Below are positions 1 through 4,399 of a stretch of DNA of 10,882 bases, piece after piece. Every line of letters begins with the position of its first letter. Within the stretch, counting starts at the first letter, position 1. The DNA is from Oscillibacter sp. UBA6647 (GTDB taxonomy: Bacteria > Bacillota > Clostridia > Oscillospirales > Oscillospiraceae): contig DKLF01000041.1 of the NCBI GenBank assembly GCA_002455655.1, positions 1-10,882 on the forward strand, in the 5' to 3' direction. A model generated the notes under the pieces. The model did no database searches. It was not told the DNA's origin and worked only from the letters and a program-made list of their open reading frames with translations. The translations under genes were made by a program, and so were the position numbers.

Positions 1-1206
1 AAGAATGGATTCCACAATATTGCCGATTTTGCTGTTAATCATATCGACAAGGGAAGTTAAGCTATCCAGCAGCTTCCCTAAGAATGCTTTCACGACTTCA
101 AGGAACCCGTCTGTAATGGAGCCAAGCAGCTTTCCCAGCTTGTCCCAAATGCTTTCCTTGTCGGGCTGCTCTCCGGGATTCTCACCACCGCCGCCATTCG
201 TGCCATAATAATAATTATAAATATTCGTGGTATTGGAAGAATCCGTATACGTTACTTCTGCGGATTCGTCTCCATGAACGATGGTATAGGTACTGCCGTC
301 CGTAGCAGTAATGGTATAGGTACGGGTTTCATAATCATATTTCCAACTGGAAGCGGTTGCCGTGGTTCCCGTGGCAGGATTGTTGATGATATTATTGGTT
401 TCATCGAATAAGTAAATGTTTTCTGCCTGCGTCATGGAGCCGTTATCACCGGAGTAGAAATAATCTCCGCAGAGAGAGCCGGTACGGGTTTCGGGGGAAA
501 CATCGGTGGAACCGGCAGCGGCTTCAAAACCACCGGTAGGGTACTCCATGCGGCAAGCGCCGGAAACGGTAAACGGGCCAGATGTAGAAGACGGAGCAAC
601 CCACAAAAATGCAAAACCATAGGTTGTGCCAGCAGTTAAATCATAAGAAAGAAAACTTTCACCAGAATCAGCGACAGCAACATTTGAAAAAGTTATATTT
701 GAACCATTAAGTTGTAAGCGAAAACCACTTAAAAGAAAAACAGATTTATTACTGGTTGACCAAAAACCGGTAAATTTATATGTACCAGAAACAGGAGCAA
801 CAAAAGAAGATGAACACATAATAGCGGCTTCATCATTTAAACGAGAAACTGTACCAGAATAAGTAAATGTGCTGCCTGATGCAAAAGTATAAGAAACATT
901 TTCGCCAGCGGTAGAATTATAGGACGCATGATCCGACCAGTTGCCCAGATAAACACAGTTGTCGCCTACTGTTGAAGTCCCTAAAACGTCCTTTACGGTG
1001 GTTACATAGTCTGTATAGGCGGTGTCGGGGTCGTCGGAGCCAAAAAGAGTTTTCCACCAATTAGAAATGTTTTCTTTCGCAAAATTCAAAGAAAAATAGT
1101 CCCAAAATGTAGAACCATCTACGGCAGACGCAGGAACAACCATAATAGAAAAGCAGATGACAAATACTGTAAACAATGCTACAATACGTTTTGAGAAAGT
1201 ATTCAC
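1..1206 (-). CDS. Secreted pIII-like adsorption / minor coat protein, partial (C-terminus beyond window)
   Basis: The frame is open for 402 codons from a GTG at 1206 to the window edge. GGGAGGTG (1222-1215) precedes the GTG by about 10 nt. Residues 1-28 form a signal peptide: basic start, hydrophobic core, and an ASA cleavage motif before VDG. The ectodomain is rich in Ser, Thr, Gly and Tyr and carries four cysteines (in DNCVY, MCSS, GACR and SLCGD), possibly disulphide-bonded. A Gly-rich linker (about 335-348) is followed by a region of amphipathic helices (349-402) with repeated Leu/Ile heptad-like spacing. A C-terminal membrane anchor would be expected past the edge. Domain order (signal, receptor-binding region, Gly linker, helical base) and position downstream of the coat genes match inovirus adsorption proteins; this is inference from architecture, not from a recognised family. 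A phage-surface protein of another kind is the main alternative. Confidence 0.72.
   Translation of the reverse strand, partial: MNTFSKRIVALFTVFVICFSIMVVPASAVDGSTFWDYFSLNFAKENISNWWKTLFGSDDPDTAYTDYVTTVKDVLGTSTVGDNCVYLGNWSDHASYNSTAGENVSYTFASGSTFTYSGTVSRLNDEAAIMCSSSFVAPVSGTYKFTGFWSTSNKSVFLLSGFRLQLNGSNITFSNVAVADSGESFLSYDLTAGTTYGFAFLWVAPSSTSGPFTVSGACRMEYPTGGFEAAAGSTDVSPETRTGSLCGDYFYSGDNGSMTQAENIYLFDETNNIINNPATGTTATASSWKYDYETRTYTITATDGSTYTIVHGDESAEVTYTDSSNTTNIYNYYYGTNGGGGENPGEQPDKESIWDKLGKLLGSITDGFLEVVKAFLGKLLDSLTSLVDMINSKIGNIVESIL
1157..1185 (+). promoter_or_regulatory. Sigma-A-type promoter for the plus-strand cassette
   Basis: ATGACA (1157-1162), a 17-bp spacer and TACAAT (1180-1185) match a housekeeping promoter with one mismatch in each hexamer. 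Transcription would start near 1192, about 55 nt before the first cassette gene. The promoter lies inside, and antisense to, the signal-peptide region of the pIII-like gene, so transcription from it would also oppose that gene. Confidence 0.6.
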
Positions 1207-1247
1207 CAGAAAGGCACCTCCCGAAAGAAAGTGAGGATAATGAAAAA

Positions 1248-1478
1248 ATGAATAACGCTGCAAAAGTCGTATGGATTTTATTTACAATCCTAATATTTCT
1301 TATAGGGATATGGCCCCTAGGACTAATCAGCATAATAATAGGAATAATGCAGTGGAAAAAATCACGCGAGAGAACACAAAAAAACGAAAAGGAAATCGAA
1401 ATTTATAAAACCGCAGCCGAAGTTGAACACACCTTAAACAGAGAGAGGGATAGCGAAAATGAAATTTATTATCGGTGA
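1248..1478 (+). CDS. Small membrane protein with cytoplasmic helical tail (cassette gene 1)
   Basis: This 76-aa protein is not recognised as a member of a known family. Residues 7-35 form a hydrophobic stretch with a central Pro-Leu-Gly, readable as one long helix or a hairpin of two. It is followed by a strongly charged Lys/Glu/Arg tail that is probably helical and cytoplasmic. The start is the ATG at 1248. A longer reading from 1176 would pass through the promoter and lacks a ribosome site. GTGAGG (1231-1236) lies 12 nt upstream, and a three-codon mini-frame (1240-1251, ATG AAA AAA TGA) overlaps this ATG, suggesting translational coupling. Codons such as ATA, CTA and AGA are frequent, unlike the GC-rich host genes to the right, which points to foreign origin. 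It runs opposite to every other phage gene here and overlaps the next gene by 20 nt. A role in excluding related phages is a guess from position only. Confidence 0.68.
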   Translation: MNNAAKVVWILFTILIFLIGIWPLGLISIIIGIMQWKKSRERTQKNEKEIEIYKTAAEVEHTLNRERDSENEIYYR

Positions 1479-1689
1479 AAACGGCTGGTCGTGGCTGGAA
1501 AGAATCACATACCGTGGAGCAATCGGCCTGTTTTATGACAGCACCTTGGGAGGGGTTCTAACATATCTGATTTTTGGGACTATGTGCATTCTTGCAGTAG
1601 TTGGGCTTATTACTGTGCTCAAATTACTGTTTTTCCGAAAAAAGAAAATCAGCCCAGAAGAAAAATGGCTGAAAACCGGAAAATTCTAA
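1459..1689 (+). CDS. Small single-pass membrane protein (cassette gene 2)
   Basis: This 76-aa protein is not recognised. It begins with a Trp/Tyr-containing amphipathic segment (1-29), has one clear transmembrane helix (about 31-55), and ends in a basic tail starting RKKK. By the positive-inside rule the C-terminus would be cytoplasmic. The start is ATG 1459, with AGAGAGGG upstream lying inside the end of the preceding gene. The two genes overlap by 20 nt in different frames, so they are almost certainly one operon. The stop codon is five bases before a strong rho-independent terminator. Together with the preceding gene it makes a promoter-to-terminator unit of under 600 bp, the form typical of prophage accessory (moron) genes. 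Function is unknown; a two-component membrane system is plausible because both proteins have one membrane region and charged tails. Confidence 0.7.
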   Translation: MKFIIGENGWSWLERITYRGAIGLFYDSTLGGVLTYLIFGTMCILAVVGLITVLKLLFFRKKKISPEEKWLKTGKF

Positions 1690-1693
1690 CCGT

Positions 1694-1724
1694 AGAGGAC
1701 AGGCCTAGGGTCTGTCCTCTTTTT
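1694..1724 (+). terminator. Rho-independent terminator of the plus-strand cassette
   Basis: A 9-bp stem (1694-1702 with 1712-1720) and a 9-nt loop are followed by a run of five T (1720-1724) on the plus strand. The minus-strand 59-aa gene ends inside this structure (stop at 1707-1705), so the two convergent transcription units share it. On the minus strand the stem is not followed by a T run, so phage transcription from the right may pass through toward the pIII-like gene. Confidence 0.88.
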
Positions 1725-1884
1725 CGTTATCAAGCAGATCATCAGAATTTTTGGGCCGTTTCATATCCCAAAGCACCACCCATACGAAAAAGGCCAGACC
1801 GCCGACACAGCCTATCACATGGAGACAGCCGACGAGCCAAAGAACAAAATTCATTGCATAATAGAGAAACGTTTCACCGCTCAT
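1705..1884 (-). CDS. Small phage membrane protein, 59 aa (minor coat candidate)
   Basis: The start is ATG 1884, preceded by GGAGG with 8-nt spacing; the longer reading from 1920 has no ribosome site. Residues 10-40 are strongly hydrophobic and rich in Val, Leu, Gly, Cys and Trp. They form one long or two short membrane helices, followed by an acidic/basic tail. It starts one base after the stop of the upstream 56-aa gene, whose final codons contain its ribosome site, so the two are translationally coupled. Its size, place after the major coat gene and place before the pIII-like gene fit the small tip proteins of filamentous phages (pVII/pIX or pVI type). No specific family is recognised. The last codons lie in the terminator stem of the opposing cassette. 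Confidence 0.7.
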   Translation of the reverse strand: MSGETFLYYAMNFVLWLVGCLHVIGCVGGLAFFVWVVLWDMKRPKNSDDLLDNEKEDRP

Positions 1885-1885
1885 T

Positions 1886-2056
1886 TTAATACCTCCGGTC
1901 TTTGCGGCCCTGCGCCGCACGTTTTACCAGCATAAAAAGCCCCAGCACCGCCGCCATCAAAAAACAGGCCAAAAAGAACGCAAATACCGGCACACCCAGC
2001 ATGGCCCGAAGCACAGCGTCAAACAGACTTAAAACGCCGGTCAAATAATCGGTCAT
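1886..2056 (-). CDS. Small phage membrane protein, 56 aa (coat-like)
   Basis: The start is ATG 2056, with GGAGG 8 nt upstream; an earlier TTG at 2071 overlaps that ribosome site and is unlikely. The N-terminal part (residues 1-22) is amphipathic, residues 26-45 form one hydrophobic helix, and the tail is strongly basic (KRAAQGRKDRR). That layout (amphipathic, then membrane, then basic) is the classic layout of filamentous phage coat subunits, whose basic end faces the DNA. It lies just after the terminator that follows the better major-coat candidate, so it is more likely a minor or second coat protein. It could instead be an inner-membrane assembly protein. No family is recognised by sequence. 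Confidence 0.7.
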   Translation of the reverse strand: MTDYLTGVLSLFDAVLRAMLGVPVFAFFLACFLMAAVLGLFMLVKRAAQGRKDRRY

Positions 2057-2069
2057 GAAAATTACCTCC

Positions 2070-2110
2070 AAAAAGAAAATGGGGGTTCAGGAAATCCCCG
2101 AACCCCCACG
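2070..2110 (-). terminator. Rho-independent terminator after the coat gene
   Basis: On the minus strand a 9-bp stem (2108-2100 with 2088-2080, GGGGGTTC-type arms) and an 11-nt loop are followed by TTTTCTTTT (2079-2071). It sits 8-10 nt after the coat gene stop. In M13 a strong terminator after gene VIII limits expression of the downstream minor genes; the same logic fits here. Confidence 0.85.
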
Positions 2111-2118
2111 CCGGGGAA

Positions 2119-2241
2119 TTAGTGGCCCTTGGACGCGCCTTTAATACTCTTGAACACGGACACGCCAACACCAATCAAAGAAACTGCAAGGAACAGGGTC
2201 AGCAGAGGATTGCCCGTCATGAGTTCCCACACGTTACCCAT
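2119..2241 (-). CDS. Probable major coat protein (start uncertain)
   Basis: From ATG 2241 the frame gives 40 aa: a short amphipathic segment, then a hydrophobic helix beginning NPLLTLF and running about 20 residues with Gly at regular positions, then a basic tail (KSIKGASKGH). Known inovirus coat subunits have this layout. ATG 2241 has no ribosome site. The same frame is open upstream to about 2301 and encodes a Ser/Thr/Leu-rich amphipathic stretch that would make a typical coat of nearly 60 aa. The strong ribosome site (AGGGGG, 2311-2306) points to that upstream region, but the only ordinary start there, TTG 2300, is out of frame. The true N-terminus is therefore unresolved. The gene lies between a tRNA and a strong terminator, consistent with a highly expressed monocistronic unit. 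Confidence 0.66.
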   Translation of the reverse strand: MGNVWELMTGNPLLTLFLAVSLIGVGVSVFKSIKGASKGH

Positions 2242-2297
2242 CAGAGTGGTGAGCGTGGAAGTCGCGGACAGGACAGCAGACAGACTGGTTGTACTTT

Positions 2298-2311
2298 CAA
2301 AATTACCCCCT
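2298..2311 (-). promoter_or_regulatory. Strong ribosome site with out-of-frame TTG
   Basis: AGGGGG (2311-2306) is followed after 5 nt by TTG (2300-2298). Reading from this TTG stops after 19 codons. The coat frame is the -1 frame relative to it and has no ATG, GTG or TTG until 2241. The site is well formed and must serve something; the mismatch suggests a frameshift, an unusual start codon, or a base error. Confidence 0.5.
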
Positions 2312-2326
2312 TTCTTTTTGAAGTTA

Positions 2327-2402
2327 TGGTTGCGGGAACAGGATTCGAACCTGTGTTTCCGGGTTGAAAGCCCGGCGAGCTAGTCCACTACTCTATCCCG
2401 CC
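2327..2402 (-). tRNA. tRNA-Glu (UUC)
   Basis: All four arms fold: acceptor 2402-2396 with 2337-2331, D arm GAGT/GCTC, anticodon arm CCGGG/CCCGG with loop CTTTCAA, a four-base variable loop, T arm ACAGG/CCTGT with loop TTCGAAT, discriminator A and an encoded CCA (2329-2327). The anticodon TTC reads Glu codons. Known glutamate identity features are present: U13-G22, A46, absent base 47, U34, U35 and A37. The first acceptor pair is G1-A72, a mismatch instead of the usual G1-C72, so charging efficiency is uncertain. The gene lies inside the prophage on the same strand as its genes, between rep and the coat gene. Its 3' end is 15 nt before the coat ribosome site. Confidence 0.9.
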
Positions 2403-2407
2403 ATATC

Positions 2408-2462
2408 TGTAACACAATCCACCACCGCAGCCAGCAGGCCTGGGACGGAGAACTGTGTTACA
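2408..2462 (-). repeat. Inverted repeat immediately after the rep stop codon
   Basis: A perfect 9-bp inverted repeat, TGTAACACA (2408-2416) and TGTGTTACA (2454-2462), flanks 37 nt that contain further short complementary stretches around CAGGCCTG. One arm abuts the rep stop at 2465-2463, and the other ends 5 nt before the tRNA. No T run follows, so it is not a classic terminator. It may be an origin or packaging element, an mRNA 3' stabiliser, or a spacer that exposes the tRNA 5' end for processing. Confidence 0.6.
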
Positions 2463-3464
2463 TTAAAGGGAAATTGCAGGAGGAATAAAATAGAACGTTT
2501 CATCTTCCTGCTGTGCATTGCTCTTGCCGTTAAAATAGAAATCCACTCTGTTTGCAAGTGCATCGAATTTATGCCGCTGAATCACCAAATCGTATTTTGG
2601 GTTTTTCATGGTTTCCCGCTTTTCAATCATGCTTTCAAATTCTTCAATGCCGTACATTTTGATACAGGCATCAATGGCGTTTCCTGCCTGATTGACCACA
2701 TTCCGCTTGCAACGCTCCTCGTTGTACTCCATGCCCGGAGCTTGATAAATGCTAATGCGTTCCGCAGCACCTACTAGAGCGGCCCAGTAATTTGTCATGG
2801 GCCAGCGCCACTTGTTCGCGTCCTCTGCCGGTTCTATGTAGCGGAGATAGTTCAGAAGCACCCCGGCAAAAGCTTGTCCAATGGGGAGCGGGATTTTTGT
2901 AAACTGTACCGCCCTATCATCCCGAAGCTGAATTTCAACACGAACCCAATGCACGTCGGAGGAATAGCCACGCTCTGCGGCTTTGTCATAAATGCGTATC
3001 AGGACTTTGCTTTGGGGACTGCCAATCTGCACGGTGGAGCCTTTGCTGGAAAGCACCGTTTCCCAATAGTCCGACTTGCTGATATACATACCGCATTGCG
3101 TGTCGTTGACAATCTGCCGAATATTTAAAAGGCCGGTGTGATCATCAAAGGCCACGTCAAGGCGGGTTATTTTCAAAGTGTTATCACGAATGAACTTGAA
3201 AAGACTGTCCCAGCCGACGTTTGAAAGCGATTCAAAAGTACGGCATCCTTGCCCGGATAGTTCCACCCACACACCCATATCAGCACGGCCATTGTAATGA
3301 ATGCTGATGCAGGAAAAGTATTTTCTATCCTTGTAACCCCGTGCGCCTTTTGTCTCTGTCCATGGAACATGGGAAAGACCCAGCGCCGATATTAACGTGT
3401 CAGGGCTATGGACTTTGCTGGTGAATGAAAGCCAGTCATACAGGACAATGTTTTCCGCTGTCAT
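2463..3464 (-). CDS. Rolling-circle replication initiator, Rep_trans-like
   Basis: This 333-aa protein resembles the replication initiation factor family (Rep_trans, PF02486) of filamentous phages and small Gram-positive elements, which nick one strand at the origin to start rolling-circle replication. Supporting motifs in order are DWLSF near residue 10, TRLDVAFDD (100-108) with paired acidic residues suited to metal binding, IRIYDKAAE (156-164) containing a candidate tyrosine, and VRVEIQLRD (174-182). The family recognition is from these motifs; the catalytic tyrosine is not proven here. ATG 3464 has AGGGTGG 6 nt upstream. A GTG three codons earlier (3473) is the alternative start. The upstream leader carries two GC-rich hairpins. 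The gene follows the 87-aa protein on the same strand, as replication and ssDNA-binding genes do in inoviruses, and is followed by a hairpin and the tRNA. Confidence 0.85.
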   Translation of the reverse strand: MTAENIVLYDWLSFTSKVHSPDTLISALGLSHVPWTETKGARGYKDRKYFSCISIHYNGRADMGVWVELSGQGCRTFESLSNVGWDSLFKFIRDNTLKITRLDVAFDDHTGLLNIRQIVNDTQCGMYISKSDYWETVLSSKGSTVQIGSPQSKVLIRIYDKAAERGYSSDVHWVRVEIQLRDDRAVQFTKIPLPIGQAFAGVLLNYLRYIEPAEDANKWRWPMTNYWAALVGAAERISIYQAPGMEYNEERCKRNVVNQAGNAIDACIKMYGIEEFESMIEKRETMKNPKYDLVIQRHKFDALANRVDFYFNGKSNAQQEDETFYFIPPAISL

Positions 3465-3507
3465 GCTATCCACCCTAGAACGCCCCCTAAGCTTCTATTG
3501 TAGGTAG

Positions 3508-3560
3508 TGCCCCCCTGTTAGCGGGGGGGGGGGGCACGGTGCGGGGAGCTACCCCGCACC
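3508..3560 (-). repeat. Tandem GC-rich hairpins with a 12-base homopolymer
   Basis: Plus-strand positions: GTGCCCCCC (3508-3516) pairs with GGGGGGCAC (3529-3537), the second arm being the end of 12 consecutive G (3523-3534). Adjacent to it, GGTGCGGGG (3538-3546) pairs perfectly with CCCCGCACC (3552-3560) around a 5-nt loop. The pair fills the gap between the 87-aa gene and rep. On the gene-bearing strand neither hairpin is followed by a T run, so termination is not their obvious role. Filamentous phages keep their packaging signal and strand origins as GC-rich hairpins in an intergenic region, and this is the best such structure in view. Confidence 0.6.
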
Positions 3561-3585
3561 GCTTTATTTGGGCCGCAAAGCGCGC

Positions 3586-3849
3586 TTACGCCTTGTTGAC
3601 AGGTACCATGTAGGAAATCTTCTTGCGGGAATCGAAATAGCACTGAACGCGCGTACCGGGCTTAATGTCCTTCCAAATGGTGGGAGAACCGCAACCATAC
3701 TTGACGGCCTTTTGACCGCCAAAGTGATAATCGTTGTTCTCCGTGCCGTTGAAGTCCTCCAGCATGAACACGTTACAGTAATCTTTTGTTTCCCCACTGT
3801 CAGTCTGGAACCTGCCGTAGCTAAAACCTACAAACGTCTTTTCTTCCAT
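3586..3849 (-). CDS. Phage 87-aa protein, gene V-like ssDNA-binding candidate
   Basis: The start is ATG 3849, preceded by GGAGG with 8-nt spacing; the longer reading from 3906 would run through the 3900-3940 hairpin and lacks a ribosome site. The protein is 87 aa, rich in Tyr, Phe and Trp with alternating polar and hydrophobic residues, and predicted mostly beta. It contains basic patches (FDSRKK, GQKAVKYG) and a GTRVQCYFD strand that would suit a small OB-type fold. M13 gene V protein, also 87 aa, coats the ssDNA and blocks complementary-strand synthesis. The assignment rests on size, composition and position next to rep, not on recognised sequence similarity. It is the first gene of the phage transcript at this end. 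No convincing promoter was found in the 140 bp upstream. Confidence 0.7.
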   Translation of the reverse strand: MEEKTFVGFSYGRFQTDSGETKDYCNVFMLEDFNGTENNDYHFGGQKAVKYGCGSPTIWKDIKPGTRVQCYFDSRKKISYMVPVNKA

Positions 3850-3899
3850 GGAATGTACCTCCATACATAATTGACCGGTTGGTATCCGGTTATAAAATA

Positions 3900-3940
3900 T
3901 GGACAAGCGGACATTCCATAAGCTGGAAACCGCTTGTCCA
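3900..3940. repeat. Long imperfect palindrome at the phage/host junction
   Basis: A perfect 11-bp inverted repeat TGGACAAGCGG (3900-3910) and CCGCTTGTCCA (3930-3940) encloses a second inverted repeat TTCCA (3914-3918) and TGGAA (3924-3928) around a 5-nt loop, with an asymmetric bulge between them. It folds as a 16-bp cruciform. It lies upstream of the first phage gene and 46 bp from the host -35 box. It could be the Rep nick site, an operator for the phage operon, or the attachment site. Confidence 0.65.
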
Positions 3941-3950
3941 AGTACATATT

Positions 3951-3977
3951 AAAACTTGCCCAATCGGGCTGTTTTTA
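3951..3977. terminator. Bidirectional terminator-like hairpin
   Basis: AAAAC (3951-3955) and GTTTT (3971-3975) extend a GCCC/GGGC core (3958-3961, 3966-3969) with an AATC loop. T runs follow on both strands. It separates the prophage from the ribosomal operon promoter and may be the original terminator of a gene once upstream of rpsF. Confidence 0.55.
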
Positions 3978-3985
3978 AATATTTC

Positions 3986-4013
3986 TTGACATTTGACCCC
4001 TTTCCTGTATAAT
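3986..4013 (+). promoter_or_regulatory. Sigma-A promoter of rpsF-ssb-rpsR
   Basis: TTGACA (3986-3991), a 16-bp spacer and TATAAT (4008-4013) are both perfect consensus hexamers. The start of transcription is expected near 4020. It is the strongest promoter visible in the window, as expected for ribosomal protein genes. Confidence 0.92.
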
Positions 4014-4019
4014 AATAGG

Positions 4020-4066
4020 GCTTGCAGTCTGCAAGCATATCCTTGCCCCCATCCTTGAATGGGGGC
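4020..4066 (+). promoter_or_regulatory. rpsF leader with two hairpins
   Basis: The untranslated leader folds into GCTTGCA/TGCAAGC (4020-4026 with 4030-4036, 3-nt loop) and GCCCCCAT/ATGGGGGC (4045-4052 with 4059-4066, 6-nt loop). Bacterial rpsF leaders often bind the S6:S18 complex through a bulged CCG. No CCG trinucleotide occurs in this leader, so that autoregulatory motif is not seen. The first hairpin may instead protect the 5' end, and the second may shape access to the ribosome site at 4079-4086. Confidence 0.5.
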
Positions 4067-4091
4067 CATATGTCCAAAAGGAGGTGCAAAA

Positions 4092-4388
4092 ATGGCAAAA
4101 ATTACCGCCAATTACGAGGTCGTCTACATTATCGACCCTGCACGCAGTGAGGAAGACACCGCCGCTCTGGTGGCGAAGTTCAAAACCCTCGCCGAGCAGA
4201 ATGGCTCCAACGTGGAAGTCGAGGAGTGGGGCAGCCGCAAGCTGGCCTATCCCATCAGCTTCAAAAACGAGGGCTACTACGTGCTGATGACGTTCAACAG
4301 CCCCGCGGCTTTCCCCCGGGAGCTGGACCGTATTCTCGGCATTACGGACGGCATCATGCGTTCCCTGATCGTCTGCAAGGGCGAATAA
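4092..4388 (+). CDS. rpsF: 30S ribosomal protein S6
   Basis: This 98-aa protein is a primary component of the 30S platform and pairs with S18. The start is ATG 4092, preceded by AGGAGGTG with 7-nt spacing from the GGAGG core; an in-frame ATG at 4059 lies in the leader hairpin and is not used. Characteristic features are the N-terminal strand YEVVYIIDP, the EVEEWGSRKLAYPI segment near residue 37-51, the KNEGYYVLMTF strand, and the helix ending with LGITDGIMRSLIV. The length matches other Firmicutes S6 proteins. It is first in a three-gene operon: ssb starts 11 nt after its stop. The upstream host gene has been displaced by the prophage, but the promoter and leader are intact. Confidence 0.98.
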   Translation: MAKITANYEVVYIIDPARSEEDTAALVAKFKTLAEQNGSNVEVEEWGSRKLAYPISFKNEGYYVLMTFNSPAAFPRELDRILGITDGIMRSLIVCKGE

Positions 4389-4399
4389 GGGGGCAGGAT

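Larger units (their letters stand above)
1..3940 (-). mobile_element. Inovirus-like (filamentous phage) prophage, right-hand part
   Basis: Seen: a run of small minus-strand genes with phage-type ribosome sites. They comprise a Rep_trans-like initiator, an 87-aa protein before it, three very short one- or two-helix membrane proteins, and a long signal-peptide protein with a Gly-rich linker and C-terminal amphipathic helices. Known: filamentous phages order their genes as replication, ssDNA binding, major coat, terminator, minor coat, adsorption protein, assembly ATPase. Inferred: this is an integrated filamentous phage whose left end and assembly ATPase lie beyond the window. The right boundary is placed between the 87-aa gene and the host rpsF promoter, probably near the hairpin at 3900-3940. 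No integrase is visible. A related non-phage element with the same Rep is possible but would not explain the coat-like proteins. Confidence 0.72.

Noticed and set aside
1222..1260. Possible minus-strand promoter for the pIII-like gene (TTGCAG, 18 bp, TATCCT)
   Set aside because: Poor -10 element and overlap with the opposing cassette gene; read-through from upstream phage genes explains expression as well.
1061..1333. 90-codon minus-strand open frame over the pIII-like gene start
   Set aside because: Different frame from the signal-peptide protein, no ribosome site, and it overlaps the cassette promoter.
2122..2383. Plus-strand open frames across the coat gene and tRNA
   Set aside because: They run antisense through a tRNA and a coat-like gene; their Cys/His-poor, unordered products show no family features.
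4020..4091. S6:S18 autoregulatory leader motif
   Set aside because: The leader has hairpins but no CCG trinucleotide, so the known binding motif is not supported.
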